This document shows positions 40,408-49,002 of a stretch of DNA of 51,598 bases, one piece after another (positions within the stretch are counted from its first letter, which is position 1; every line of letters starts with the position of its first letter). The notes below the pieces were generated by a model that did no database searches, was not told the origin of the DNA, and saw only the letters and a list, made by a program, of their open reading frames with translations. The translations under genes were made by a program, and so were the position numbers. The stretch covers positions 1 to 51,598 of the forward strand of contig NZ_BDCK01000052.1 of the NCBI RefSeq assembly GCF_001613465.1. Reading direction: 5' to 3'. Origin of the DNA: Nocardia niwae NBRC 108934 = DSM 45340. Lineage in GTDB: Bacteria > Actinomycetota > Actinomycetes > Mycobacteriales > Mycobacteriaceae.

Positions 40408-41519
40408 CGTTCGCGGTCGTCACCGGCGCCGGCCAGAGCGACCGTGTTCGCGGCCGCCTGTCGCGCGGCATCCACCGTGCAACGACCGAGACCGCAGGCG
40501 GTGGCGACGCCGTAGGCCGCGCGCCCGGCCGCTTCCTCGAACAGGGCGAGCGCGCGAGCGCTGTCCTCGCCGGAGTCCGGGGAGACCACACCGGCGATCA
40601 CATCCCATTCGGGATCGAGCTTGCGCAACGGCGCGTAGAACCGTGGGTCCTGTGGAGCCGGCTCGGCACCGTAGGCGCACGGAATGTGCACGGGAGGAAG
40701 CGGAGTCCCCTGCTCGCGCAGCAACCGGGCTGTGCGGCCGAGCAACTTCACCGCCGGGGCCAGCGTGCGCGGGCTCAGCAGGCTCTTGTGCTGGTAGTCG
40801 CCGTAGCACAGGTGAACGATCACTTCCGCCCCGATCTCGTGCATGCGGCCGAGTACACCGGCGAGTTGCCGCGCGATCAGCGGGGCGAGTGCCCACTGCG
40901 ACCACAACTGCTCGGCTTTGACCATGCTCAGCAGCGCGATGGGCGACTCGAGCTGCCAGACGACACGGTCGCCGTACCGGTCGACGACCTCGGTCATCTC
41001 CTGCACCACCGCTTCGGTGAACACCGGCAGCTGCCGCAGCGCACTCACCACGAGCCCGGAGCGCCGCACAGCGGGCCCGACCGGGAGCCCGCCGGAGACG
41101 GCGGCGCCTGCGAAGACGAACATCGCCAGATCCAGCGGATTCGGTTGACTTATCTGGACTTTCGTCGCGGCCAGTTCCGGCCGGTCGCCGCGCAGCGACT
41201 CGAACGCGTCCACGACCCGGCCGATTCGCTCGACCCGATCCATCGAGACGTGCCGGGGCTCCAGCGTGCACCCGGACCGCAGGCCGTAGCTGGGAAAATC
41301 TCCGTAGTCGGCGTACTCACCCGCGCGGACGATCTCGAAGACGTCGGCGTGCTGCTTGCGCGTGCGCAAGTAGTCCATGATCCAGTCCGGATCGAGGTCG
41401 CACGGCAGGGCGGTGACCGGCCGATCCGTACTGTGGTCGGCAAACCATTGCATGACGGCACGATCACCCGTCATCAGTTCGGCAGGCAGGCTGCCGACAT
41501 AATGCGCGAATCTGGTCAT
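40404..41519 (-). CDS. UROD/MetE-like superfamily protein
   Basis: A 371-residue TIM-barrel protein related to the catalytic half of cobalamin-independent methionine synthase. The zinc-ligand pattern can be traced: His236 and Cys238 in VIVHLCYGDYQHK, a conserved QLESP segment (189-193), and the late Cys342 in TACGLGRC. The N-terminus reads FAHYVGSLPAELMTGDRAVM. It lacks the N-terminal domain of full MetE and so probably is a methyltransferase acting on another small molecule or a methylated thiol. AGAAGAG precedes the ATG. It lies upstream of the ExxR-less P450 on the same strand, suggesting a shared pathway. Confidence 0.75.
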   Translation of the reverse strand: MTRFAHYVGSLPAELMTGDRAVMQWFADHSTDRPVTALPCDLDPDWIMDYLRTRKQHADVFEIVRAGEYADYGDFPSYGLRSGCTLEPRHVSMDRVERIGRVVDAFESLRGDRPELAATKVQISQPNPLDLAMFVFAGAAVSGGLPVGPAVRRSGLVVSALRQLPVFTEAVVQEMTEVVDRYGDRVVWQLESPIALLSMVKAEQLWSQWALAPLIARQLAGVLGRMHEIGAEVIVHLCYGDYQHKSLLSPRTLAPAVKLLGRTARLLREQGTPLPPVHIPCAYGAEPAPQDPRFYAPLRKLDPEWDVIAGVVSPDSGEDSARALALFEEAAGRAAYGVATACGLGRCTVDAARQAAANTVALAGAGDDRER

Positions 41520-42121
41520 CTGTGGCTCTTCTGTTGTCGGGACGCGGGATCCGCGACCCAGGGCAATTCCGGTAACGCCGATCGGTAGCTGTGCAAGCGT
41601 ACACGGACGCGCTCCGATCCCGCATCCCCTGATGTCCGCCCGCTATGGAGAGCCGGAGGACCGGCGCGCGGATCCGCACCGCCGCAGCGGATCTCCGAAA
41701 TTTCGCCACACGCAGATGGATTCGCGGTCTACCATCGGTCTCGTCCGGGCGGTTCGCCGGGTAGGACAATTCAACGGCGGCTGGTTCGCCCGGACGCCGT
41801 GCGTCGCGTACCGATTTGCTGTGCACCACTGATCAGATCCGAACAAGCGCAGACCCTCGACAGCGTCATCGTCGATCGTCTCGGTATCCATCCGGGGGTG
41901 AGGGCCAGGCATGACCATGGAAATGCTCGGGTCGAGGCAGTTGCGGCTATTCGCCGGTGAACTCTGCTTCCCCGCAACCTGATCGACGATCGAAGCAGTC
42001 TCGGCCGCGCGCGCCTGCGGTGCCCGAACGGCGCCGGTTCACCACCCGTCGGCGCATCAGGCCCTGCGGTACGTCACCGAGGCGACGGTCGCGCGAACCA
42101 TCAGACAGAACGGAGTTCCGC
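41520..42121. other. Intergenic stretch, no convincing gene
   Basis: About 600 bp between the divergent MetE-like and DUF4239 genes. It must contain both promoters. Open frames in it lack ribosome sites and family motifs; a minus-strand frame at 41918-41643 begins plausibly (DTETIDDDAVEGLRLFGSDQ) but soon becomes low-quality. No strong repeat or hairpin was seen. Confidence 0.45.
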
Positions 42122-42883
42122 ATGGCCTTCGAATTTCTCGTGCCCGCTCTCACCGCGCTCGTCGCGGTCATCGTCTTCGTGGCCGGGGATCGCCTACATC
42201 CGAAGGCATGGCGGCACACCGACGACGACACGGTGGGCGCGCTGGTGCTCAACCTGATCAACACGATCTTCATGGCGGTGGTCGCGTTCATCGTGGTGAT
42301 CGCGTGGCAGCAGTACGACAACTCGCGCAATCACACCATCGCCGAAGCCAAGGCGCTCATCGATACCTATTGGGCCGCGCACGGCCTGCCCGAGCCCGAC
42401 CACGCGAAGATCCAGGGACTGGTCCGCGAGTACACCGAGCAGGTCCTCACCGAGGAATGGGCGGTCATGGCGGATGACGGTCGTCTCAGTCAATCGACCC
42501 AGGACACCCTCGACGACCTGCGCGACGCGGTGGCCGCGGTGAACTCGGCGGACGACGAGGTCGACGAACTCCGCACCAGCGCTCTGACCAGTCTCGACGC
42601 GGTGGCCCAGTCCCGCGCCGACCGTGCGCTCGACGCCGCCTACCGCGTTCCCGGCTTCCTCTATCTGGCCATGTGGATCTGCACGGTCCTGCTGCTGTTC
42701 AGCGTGATCCTCTCCGGTGTCCAGGTCACCAAGCGCAGCGTCGTGACCACCGCGCTGCTCGGCGCGATCGTCGGTGTGGTGATCCGGGCGATCTACAACC
42801 TGGACGAACCGTTCTCCGGCGGAAACGTGGTCCCGAGGGAAGCTTTCGAGCTCGCTCTGTCCCGCTATCAGCACACCACATGA
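42122..42883 (+). CDS. DUF4239 (bestrophin-like) membrane protein
   Basis: A 253-residue membrane protein with four helices in two pairs: FLVPALTALVAVIVFVAG and VLNLINTIFMAVVAFIVVIA at the N-terminus, LYLAMWICTVLLLFSVILSG and TTALLGAIVGVVIRAI near the C-terminus. A helical soluble part lies between, containing YWAAHGLPEPDHAKIQGLVR and LDAVAQSRADRALDA. This layout is that of DUF4239 proteins, proposed to be distant bestrophin-like channels. ATG 42122 has CGGAG upstream. Function is not known; the next gene follows after 39 bases. Confidence 0.82.
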   Translation: MAFEFLVPALTALVAVIVFVAGDRLHPKAWRHTDDDTVGALVLNLINTIFMAVVAFIVVIAWQQYDNSRNHTIAEAKALIDTYWAAHGLPEPDHAKIQGLVREYTEQVLTEEWAVMADDGRLSQSTQDTLDDLRDAVAAVNSADDEVDELRTSALTSLDAVAQSRADRALDAAYRVPGFLYLAMWICTVLLLFSVILSGVQVTKRSVVTTALLGAIVGVVIRAIYNLDEPFSGGNVVPREAFELALSRYQHTT

Positions 42884-42922
42884 ACTTCCGGCCCGGTTTC
42901 GACTACGACGAGGCGACTGCAC

Positions 42923-43909
42923 ATGCGATGCAAACGAGACGCAACTCGAACCCCGAGACTGGCAAAGGGTTTGGCCACTGCGATGTTGCCCTTGACCATA
43001 GTGGTCTTCGCGGCTCGGCCGCTGCAAGCATCAGCGGAGGCCCCGCCGTGGTTGCCGCTGGGTGATACCGGGAGTTCGGGCGCCGCGGCGGGCCCGGGCT
43101 CGGCGAGCCCCTTCGGGAGCGACGATCCGAGCCCTGGCACCCTGTCCTCCGGCAGCGCGTCCGGGCTCGGCGCGGAGGGCATGACCAACGGCGGGTCTTT
43201 GGCTCTCGGCCCGATTCGGCTGCCGTCCGGCAGCGCGGGCAATGTCCCCACCGGCAGTGCCGGAGGCGCCGGCGCTCGCGGTGGCCTGCTCGCCACCGGG
43301 ACTCCGGAATCCGGCACGGGCGCAGCCCCGCCGGCGGATGCCACACCCATCCCGACGGTCATGGCGGCAAGTCCGGCCGAGACATTGCAACTCGATACGG
43401 GCAGCGTCCAGCTGGCGTGTTCCGGCAGCGCCGCGACGGGCAGCGCGTTGCTGCTGCTCGGGCTCGCGACCGGCAGCGGCTTCGGCTCCCTCGGCTCCAG
43501 TTCCCTCGTCCCGGGCCTCATCGACCCCGGGTCCAGCGGTTCGAGTCTGGGCAGCGCCGCGGTCGGCAGCGCCTTCTCCGGCAGCGCGTTGCTGACCTGC
43601 TTGCTGCTACTTCCCACCGCCCCGCCGCCGCCCATGAGTCCCCTCCAACTCGGGCCGCCTCCGCCCGACGTTCGTATCGTTCCCGTTCCGGCCGTCATCC
43701 CCGTGCAGACGCCGCCTCGTGCGGAGCGCCCTTTCGTCGAGCCGCCCACGCCCCCGCAGAATCGCCCGCGTGGAAGAGACATACGAGCCGCCGAGCCACT
43801 CGGCGACCCCGAGACGTGGAACCTCATGAAGCTGATGACGGTGCTGGTGGTCACGGTCATCACCGTCGTCGGCATCCGCATATCACCCGGCCCGAGACGA
43901 ACTCGCTGA
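42923..43909 (+). CDS. Secreted Gly/Ser/Pro-rich low-complexity protein
   Basis: A 328-residue protein with a basic N-terminus and signal peptide (LATAMLPLTIVVFAARPLQA), then a long Gly-Ser-Ala-rich body with repeated GSA/GSG units such as TGSGFGSLGSSS, a Pro-rich segment (LPTAPPPPMSPLQLGPPPP), and a final membrane helix (LMTVLVVTVITVVGI) with a basic tail. This suggests a cell-wall-spanning or surface-anchored protein. No family is recognised. It follows the DUF4239 gene by 39 bases and ends shortly before a strong hairpin. Its repeats make annotation error possible, but the signal peptide and C-terminal anchor argue for a real gene. Confidence 0.6.
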   Translation: MRCKRDATRTPRLAKGLATAMLPLTIVVFAARPLQASAEAPPWLPLGDTGSSGAAAGPGSASPFGSDDPSPGTLSSGSASGLGAEGMTNGGSLALGPIRLPSGSAGNVPTGSAGGAGARGGLLATGTPESGTGAAPPADATPIPTVMAASPAETLQLDTGSVQLACSGSAATGSALLLLGLATGSGFGSLGSSSLVPGLIDPGSSGSSLGSAAVGSAFSGSALLTCLLLLPTAPPPPMSPLQLGPPPPDVRIVPVPAVIPVQTPPRAERPFVEPPTPPQNRPRGRDIRAAEPLGDPETWNLMKLMTVLVVTVITVVGIRISPGPRRTR

Positions 43910-43964
43910 GGCCCGTGCGCGGGGTGCAACGCGAACTCCGAAGGCAGGCAATTGGTCCCGGGCA

Positions 43965-44003
43965 CATGAACACCCGCCCCGCCCGCTGGGGCGGGTGTTC
44001 ATG
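43965..44003. terminator. Strong hairpin, 16-bp perfect stem
   Basis: CATGAACACCCGCCCC (43965-43980) pairs perfectly with 43988-44003 across a 7-base loop. It lies 56 bases after the stop of the secreted protein gene and probably ends that transcript; the symmetric stem could also stop transcription from the right. No U tract is present. Confidence 0.7.
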
Positions 44004-44011
44004 CAAAGCAG

Positions 44012-44179
44012 CGGCCGGTCGCCCACTACGTGGGTGGCCTGCGCCTGATCGGCCTCGACACGGCCCGCCTGCGTCGCTCGGCCCGCAACCCCCGACCATG
44101 CCCCGGTGGCTTCCTCGACCGCAGCGATACGGTCACACGCGACTTGTCCGGCCTCGATCACGCACGGCCGCAGGAGTAA
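44012..44179 (+). pseudogene. Possible phosphoesterase fragment in a gene-poor gap
   Basis: Between the hairpin and the SDR gene (about 340 bp) no intact gene is seen. One plus-strand frame of 55 codons reads VAHYVGGLRLIGLDTARLRR and ends at 44179. The GLR-IGLDT run recalls metallophosphoesterases of the Rv0805/CpdA type, and third positions are GC-rich, but there is no start codon, ribosome site or metal-ligand motif. This is a weak call. Confidence 0.2.
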
Positions 44180-44340
44180 TCGCGCCGCCCGGGCGCTGGT
44201 CCGGCGGGAACCACCACACCGTCGCCTTCCTAGCGGCCTGCACGCGCGATCCGGCCGAGAAGTGACACCGGTGTGCGTCGCGCCCGCGACCGACGGCAGC
44301 GGATGTCGGTCACCCCGACACCCGCGTCACCTCGACTACG

Positions 44341-45102
44341 TCAGCGCGGGGCCATCCGGATCGCGCCGTCGAGACGGATGGTCTCGCCGTTCAGCATCGG
44401 GTTCTCCACGATGTGGCGCGCGAGCGCGCCGTACTCGGTGGGGTCGCCGAGCCGCGAGGGGTGCGGCACCTGCGCGCCCAGGGAGGCGATGGCCTCGTCC
44501 GGCAGTGTGGCGAACAGCGGGGTGTGGAACAAACCCGGCGCGATGGTCACCACACGGATCTTGATCGCCGCGAGGTCACGCGCCACCGGCAAAGTCAGGC
44601 CGACGATCCCGCCCTTGGAGGCCGAGTACGCCGCTTGCCCGATCTGGCCGTCGAACGCCGCCACCGACGCGGTGTTGATGATGACACCGCGCTCCTCACC
44701 GACCGGATCGGTCTTCGCGATCCGTTCGGCGGCCAGCCGGATCACGTTGAAGGTGCCGATCAGGTTGACGTTGATCACCTTGGTGAAGTCCGCCAGCGGG
44801 AACGCCCCGCTCTTGCCCACGGTCTTGATGGCGTTGCCGATTCCCGCGCAGTTCACCGCGATCCGCAGGTCGCCCAGCTCCTGTGCGGCATCGAGGGCCG
44901 CCGTGACCTGCTCCTCGTTCGTGACGTCGGCCGCGGCGAAGACCACGCCGTCACCGAGCTCTTTGGCGACGGCTTCACCGGAGGACGACGGCAGGTCGAT
45001 GATCACGACCTTCGCTCCCTTGCCGTGCAGTTCCCGCACGGTCGCCAAGCCCAGTCCCGACGCGCCACCGGTCACCGCGGCGACCGAGTTGCTGATCTCC
45101 AT
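44341..45102 (-). CDS. SDR, 3-hydroxyacyl-CoA dehydrogenase type 2-like
   Basis: A 253-residue NAD-dependent dehydrogenase of the HSD10/FabG-like group. Seen: AVTGGASGLGLATVREL, NCAGIGNAIKTVGKSGAFPL, NVNLIGTFNVIRLAAE, INTASVAAFDGQIGQAAYSA with the catalytic Ser/Tyr and SKGG lysine, and APGLFHTPLFATLPDE. Such enzymes oxidise 3-hydroxyacyl-CoA or hydroxysteroids during beta-oxidation. AAAAGGAGTGGG precedes the ATG. It is divergent from an enoyl-CoA hydratase (45341), a natural partner producing its substrate, and the 238 bp between them likely hold both promoters. Confidence 0.92.
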   Translation of the reverse strand: MEISNSVAAVTGGASGLGLATVRELHGKGAKVVIIDLPSSSGEAVAKELGDGVVFAAADVTNEEQVTAALDAAQELGDLRIAVNCAGIGNAIKTVGKSGAFPLADFTKVINVNLIGTFNVIRLAAERIAKTDPVGEERGVIINTASVAAFDGQIGQAAYSASKGGIVGLTLPVARDLAAIKIRVVTIAPGLFHTPLFATLPDEAIASLGAQVPHPSRLGDPTEYGALARHIVENPMLNGETIRLDGAIRMAPR

Positions 45103-45340
45103 CCCACTCCTTTTCTCCGGGTCGTCGAACGACGGCGCGAACCGCCGGCCGACGGTTTTCCGCTGCCACCCCGGGGCGGGGAGCCAGGCGCCGTGTCCGT
45201 TCGAGACACGGCGACAGGCTAGCCGCAGCGAGTGCACTAAGTAAACAGCCATTCTCATGCGAAACGGCGCGGAAGGTGCCCGTGGCGACGCGAACCCCCT
45301 GCAGGAGCGGCCGGCTCGGCGTGATGGCAAGCTGTCCGTT

Positions 45341-46192
45341 ATGGCCGATATTCGCCTGGACGTCTCCGACGCCATCGCCACCATCACCCTCGACCGTCCC
45401 GAGCAGCTGAACGCGTTCACCACAACCATGGGATCCGAGCTGATCGAGGCGTTCGACACCTGCGACCGCGACGATCGGATCCGCGCAGTCGTCATCACGG
45501 GCGCCGGACGCGCCTTCTGCGCGGGCGCGGACCTGTCGGCGGGGGCGGAGACGTTCGTGGCGGACGACCCGGATGCCGCCGAATCCTTCCGCGACAGTGG
45601 CGGCGAGCTCGTCCTGCGCATGTTCGAATGCCGTAAGCCGATAATCGCCGCCATCAACGGCCCGGCCGTCGGGGTCGGCATCACCATGACGCTCGCGGCG
45701 GACTTCCGGCTCGCCGTCGACAGTGCCCGGATCGGGTTCGTCTTCAATCGGCGCGGCATCGTTCCCGAGTCCTGCTCCAGTTGGTTCCTGCCCCGGCTGG
45801 TGCCGATGCAGACCGCGCTGGACTGGGTGTACTCGGGCCGTCTCGTGGACGCGGCCGAAGCGCTCGACGCGGGATTGTTCTACGCGCTGCATCCGGCGGA
45901 GACACTGCTCGACGAGGCCCGTTCGCTCGCCCGCCGCGTGACCGAGCATTCCGCACCCGTCTCGGTGGCGCTCTCCCGGCAGATGCTGTGGCGCAACCTC
46001 GGATCGGAGCATCCGATGATCGCCCACCGCATCGAATCCCGTGGCATCTACCACCGCGGCGCCGCCGCCGACGCCCGGGAAGGCGTCACGGCGTTCTTGG
46101 AGAAGCGGCCCGCCCGATTCCCGGACAGCGTCGAGCGCGACGTCCCGGACATCTTCGGCGGCGATCTCGCGATCCCGCCGTTCCTGCCCTAG
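45341..46192 (+). CDS. Enoyl-CoA hydratase/isomerase family protein
   Basis: A 283-residue crotonase-fold protein. Seen: ITLDRPEQLNAFTTTMGSEL, the oxyanion-hole segment GAGRAFCAGADLSAGAE, AAINGPAVGVGITMTLAADF and RIGFVFNRRGIVPESCSSWF, with a catalytic-type Glu in VPES. It hydrates 2-enoyl-CoA in fatty-acid or related degradation. The ATG at 45341 lacks a clear ribosome site; upstream in-frame codons from 45257 are low quality. It diverges from the 3-hydroxyacyl-CoA dehydrogenase, consistent with consecutive steps. Confidence 0.92.
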   Translation: MADIRLDVSDAIATITLDRPEQLNAFTTTMGSELIEAFDTCDRDDRIRAVVITGAGRAFCAGADLSAGAETFVADDPDAAESFRDSGGELVLRMFECRKPIIAAINGPAVGVGITMTLAADFRLAVDSARIGFVFNRRGIVPESCSSWFLPRLVPMQTALDWVYSGRLVDAAEALDAGLFYALHPAETLLDEARSLARRVTEHSAPVSVALSRQMLWRNLGSEHPMIAHRIESRGIYHRGAAADAREGVTAFLEKRPARFPDSVERDVPDIFGGDLAIPPFLP

Positions 46193-46352
46193 TTTCCCGG
46201 CGAGAGAAGCGGATTCGAGGTCTCGGCCGCCGGTCGGGATCCGTCGACCGCGGCGAGGAACTCCAGCAACAGCGCGGTGATCACCGCCGGCTGTTCCGAG
46301 CTGCTGGTGTGACCGCACTTCGCGATGGAGTGCAGCCGGGGTCGAAAGACTG
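46189..46352 (-). pseudogene. C-terminal remnant of an alpha/beta hydrolase
   Basis: The minus strand reads VFRPRLHSIAKCGHTSSSEQ, then PAVITALLLEFLAAVDG and a stop. This is the catalytic-histidine end of an alpha/beta hydrolase (pattern hxIpkCGHtsslEqP then LleFL). Upstream the frame runs into the end of the cyclase gene, so the rest of the hydrolase is gone. It is squeezed between two convergent genes and overlaps the hydratase stop by a few bases. Confidence 0.6.
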
Positions 46353-47027
46353 CTACCGCTGCCCCGCTCCCCGGTGCTCGGTCCACGCCACGGCGCGCAG
46401 CGGGAACGATCCCGTCCCACGCACCGGCGCAGGCAGTGCGACCAACTTGGCGCCGGTGTCGGGGACCGCGTCCAGATTCGTCAGCTGCTCGATGATCGGA
46501 ATCCCGGCGCCGAGCAGCGTGTGGTGACACGGCCGCGTCGGCAAGGACGTGTCATCGATGTTCAGCGAGTCGATACCCACCAGTGCCACATTCGCGGCCA
46601 CCAGCGCATCCGCCACCTCACCCACCAGGAACGGATGGCCGGGTTCCCGATACGCGGACGAACCCCACTTGTCCGACCAACCGGTGTGCACCAGCACCGC
46701 CTTGCCCCACAGGCGCGCGGGATCGCCGAGCACATCCGGCCCCACCGCGTGGAGTCCCGCGGCGCGGATCACCACGATCGGCACGTTGAACAGCCGTTCC
46801 ACCGGCAGCTCGGCGACATCCGCTCCCTCCGCGTGGAAATGGAACGGCGCGTCGATATAGGTCCCGGTAGGACCCACCATATCCACGCGCGCGATGTCGT
46901 AGGTCATGTCGACCAGCGGCGACTGGTCACGTGCCACAGCCGTGGTGACCCGCGGTGCGGGCAAGCCCGGCTGGGTGAGCATGCCGTCCGAGATCGGATG
47001 CGACAGCTCCATGATGGCTCGGCTCAT
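46353..47027 (-). CDS. Cyclase/arylformamidase-family hydrolase
   Basis: A 224-residue protein of the putative cyclase (kynurenine formamidase-like) family. Seen: MELSHPISDGMLTQPGLPAP, MVGPTGTYIDAPFHFHAEGA, the family metal site in which the usual HxGTHxD is altered to GPTGTYID, and HPFLVGEVADALVAANVALV followed by GIDSLNID. Members are metal-dependent amide or lactone hydrolases. The start is ATG 47027 or ATG 47012; neither has a strong ribosome site. The missing histidine may alter metal binding. Neighbouring acyl-CoA enzymes do not define its substrate. Confidence 0.88.
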   Translation of the reverse strand: MSRAIMELSHPISDGMLTQPGLPAPRVTTAVARDQSPLVDMTYDIARVDMVGPTGTYIDAPFHFHAEGADVAELPVERLFNVPIVVIRAAGLHAVGPDVLGDPARLWGKAVLVHTGWSDKWGSSAYREPGHPFLVGEVADALVAANVALVGIDSLNIDDTSLPTRPCHHTLLGAGIPIIEQLTNLDAVPDTGAKLVALPAPVRGTGSFPLRAVAWTEHRGAGQR

Positions 47028-47159
47028 GCCAGGGACGCTACCCGCGCTCGCGTCCGGCGACGTTCGCCTCGGCGGTGGAGACGTACCGCGCCGTGCCGAT
47101 CGAAATCGGTGCATGCGGATCGGCCCGAAGAAGCGCAGAATGGAAACCGAAAGGTCGTT

Positions 47160-47366
47160 ATGAAATTGCTACAGGGTCTACTCGGTGTGGTGCTGGGGAT
47201 TCTCACGGCCGTGCTCGGCACGGTCCTGGGGTTGCTGGCGGCCGTGGTGTGGCTGGTCGGCGCCATACTGTGCGTGACGATCCTCCTGCTTCCACTGGGC
47301 CTGCCGGTCGTGAAGCTCGCCCGCCGCCTGTTCACTCTCTCGCGGCGGCTGATGCGGCTGCCCTGA
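47160..47366 (+). CDS. Small hydrophobic membrane protein
   Basis: A 68-residue protein made almost entirely of one or two membrane helices (LLGVVLGILTAVLGTVLGLL and VVWLVGAILCVTILLLPLGL) followed by a basic tail (KLARRLFTLSRRLMRLP). GAAAGG lies before the ATG. Similar tiny membrane proteins are common and usually uncharacterised in Mycobacterium and Nocardia. It is convergent with the alpha/beta hydrolase, 13 bp away. Confidence 0.7.
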   Translation: MKLLQGLLGVVLGILTAVLGTVLGLLAAVVWLVGAILCVTILLLPLGLPVVKLARRLFTLSRRLMRLP

Positions 47367-47379
47367 GATCCGCCGCGCG

Positions 47380-48264
47380 TCAGTCGATCAGCTTCCTGAG
47401 AACGTCGATGACGGCGCTGGGCATTTCCTCCGGGAGGAAGTGACCGCACCGCATGGTGTCGGCGCGAAGATCGCGCGCCCAGCCGGACCAGATCGAGCGG
47501 GGATCGAATGGAAGGACCACCTCGCCCGGGTCTTGCCAGAGCGCCGCGACCGGCATGTTCAGCCGCCGACCCGCACGGCGGTCGGCTTCGTCGTGGACAT
47601 GGTCGATATAGGCGCTTGCCCGGTAGTCGGCGCAGATCGCACGGATGGCGTCGGGAGACCCGGACGCGGCGAGATACGCGGCGCGGACGTCGGCGGGGAT
47701 CGCGCCGGGTATCCGGCACCAGCCGTCGAGGAAGTGCCCGAAGAACAGATCGGGGTCGGCGCGAATCATGTGCTCGGCCAGTTCGGACGGTTGTGCGAGC
47801 AGGTACAGATGGAAGGCGAAGATCCCGGAGGTGCCCCGCAGTGTCGACCACATGTCCGCTGCCGGTAGGACGTCGAGTATCGCGAGATGGCTGATCGAGT
47901 CCGGATGGTCCAGTCCCGCACGGAAAGCGACCAATCCGCCTCGATCGTGACCGGCGAGCGCGAACCGATCGTGGCCGAGCGACCGCATGAGCTCGATGAT
48001 GTCGGCGGCCATCGTCCGTTTGGCGTACATCTCGCCGTCCGGCCCGCCGACGGGCTTGTCACTGTCGCCGTAGCCGCGCAGATCCGGGCAGATCACCAGA
48101 TGATCCCGCGCGAGGTCGGTCGCCACGTGACGCCAGGCTAGATGGGTCTGCGGGAAGCCGTGCAGCAGCACGATCGGAGCACCGGATCCCGCCATGGCGA
48201 CGTGCAGGCCGACGTCACCGACCGGCACCCGCTCGTAGGTGAAGCCGGCGATTCTGTTGCTCAT
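47380..48264 (-). CDS. Alpha/beta hydrolase, haloacetate dehalogenase/epoxide hydrolase type
   Basis: A 294-residue hydrolase. Seen: oxyanion HGFPQTHLAWRHVA (35-48), DLRGYGDSDKP (61-71), the nucleophile elbow GHDRGG with Asp107 (aspartate as in dehalogenases and epoxide hydrolases, not serine), and the catalytic histidine region MRCGHFLPEEMP near the C-terminus. The middle cap region (HLYLLAQPSELAEHMIRADP) resembles fluoroacetate/haloacetate dehalogenases. GAGAG precedes ATG 48264. It may hydrolyse a C-halogen or epoxide bond; the natural substrate is not clear. Confidence 0.9.
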   Translation of the reverse strand: MSNRIAGFTYERVPVGDVGLHVAMAGSGAPIVLLHGFPQTHLAWRHVATDLARDHLVICPDLRGYGDSDKPVGGPDGEMYAKRTMAADIIELMRSLGHDRFALAGHDRGGLVAFRAGLDHPDSISHLAILDVLPAADMWSTLRGTSGIFAFHLYLLAQPSELAEHMIRADPDLFFGHFLDGWCRIPGAIPADVRAAYLAASGSPDAIRAICADYRASAYIDHVHDEADRRAGRRLNMPVAALWQDPGEVVLPFDPRSIWSGWARDLRADTMRCGHFLPEEMPSAVIDVLRKLID

Positions 48265-48509
48265 CTCTCGGACGGTAGGCCACGGCACCGACAGTCTCGC
48301 GGCATCGCTCCCTGACCGAATCGGCTGGAGTGATCGCGAACCCGCCTGCACGGCATCACGATGCGGGTTCGCCGGGCAGCCGGTTCCGCTCGAACCGCGC
48401 CACCGACCGGACCATCGCCGACGTCGGCGGCGGCGCCCCCGATCTGCCCGCGCCCGCACCGGCGCCGCGATGAGCGGGCGCCGGACTTCCGCAGTGCGAA
48501 GTCGGCGGC

Positions 48510-48770
48510 TCATCGCGCCCGAGCAGTAAGCGGTGACCAACCCCCGCCCGGGTGCGGGAACAACAGTGGCGCCAGGAAACGCCGGGCGAACTCCTTCGCC
48601 GCGGCGGCATCGGCGAGCGGCAGCGCGCCCCGCGGATCGGAGATGAACGACATCGTCAGGCGGACGAACAGCTCGGCGACCACTTCCGCGTCGAAGACGC
48701 CCAGCTCGCCCCGTTTCTGCCAGTGCACGATGAAGCGTGCGACCAAGGCCCGGCCCTGCTCGATGAACCG
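48510..48770 (-). pseudogene. Truncated TetR regulator (C-terminal part)
   Basis: The minus strand reads FIEQGRALVARFIVHWQKRG, then FDAEVVAELFVRLTMSFISD and AAAAKEFARRFLAPLLFPH, a typical TetR C-terminal domain. The helix-turn-helix is missing: upstream sequence to about 48970 shows no DNA-binding motif in any minus frame. It is therefore a 3' remnant of a regulator gene. The 245 bp between it and the hydrolase start hold no gene. Confidence 0.6.
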
Positions 48771-49002
48771 GCCGCTTCGCCACGAACTTCGCCGATCGCG
48801 GCGTCCGTTCGGGCTTCTCGGCTCTGCTCGGCTGCCCGATCTGAGCGACCTCGCCAATGGCGGCCCGCTCGGACCATGATGATAGTTTTCGAAGGATCCG
48901 CTATCACCCGGAGCCTGGGCGCGCGTGGTTGCGTCCCGCCCGGCGAGCTGCCATCCTCGTGTTCATGATCATTCACGGAAAGGGCGTCCTGCGCCCGGCT
49001 CG

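Noticed and set aside
41643..41918. Minus-strand frame of 91 codons between the MetE-like and DUF4239 genes
   Set aside because: Only its first 25 codons look protein-like; there is no ribosome site and no family match.
43081..43600. Recurring ggcagcg words suggesting a DNA repeat array
   Set aside because: They follow from Gly-Ser-Ala codons of the low-complexity protein and have no fixed period.
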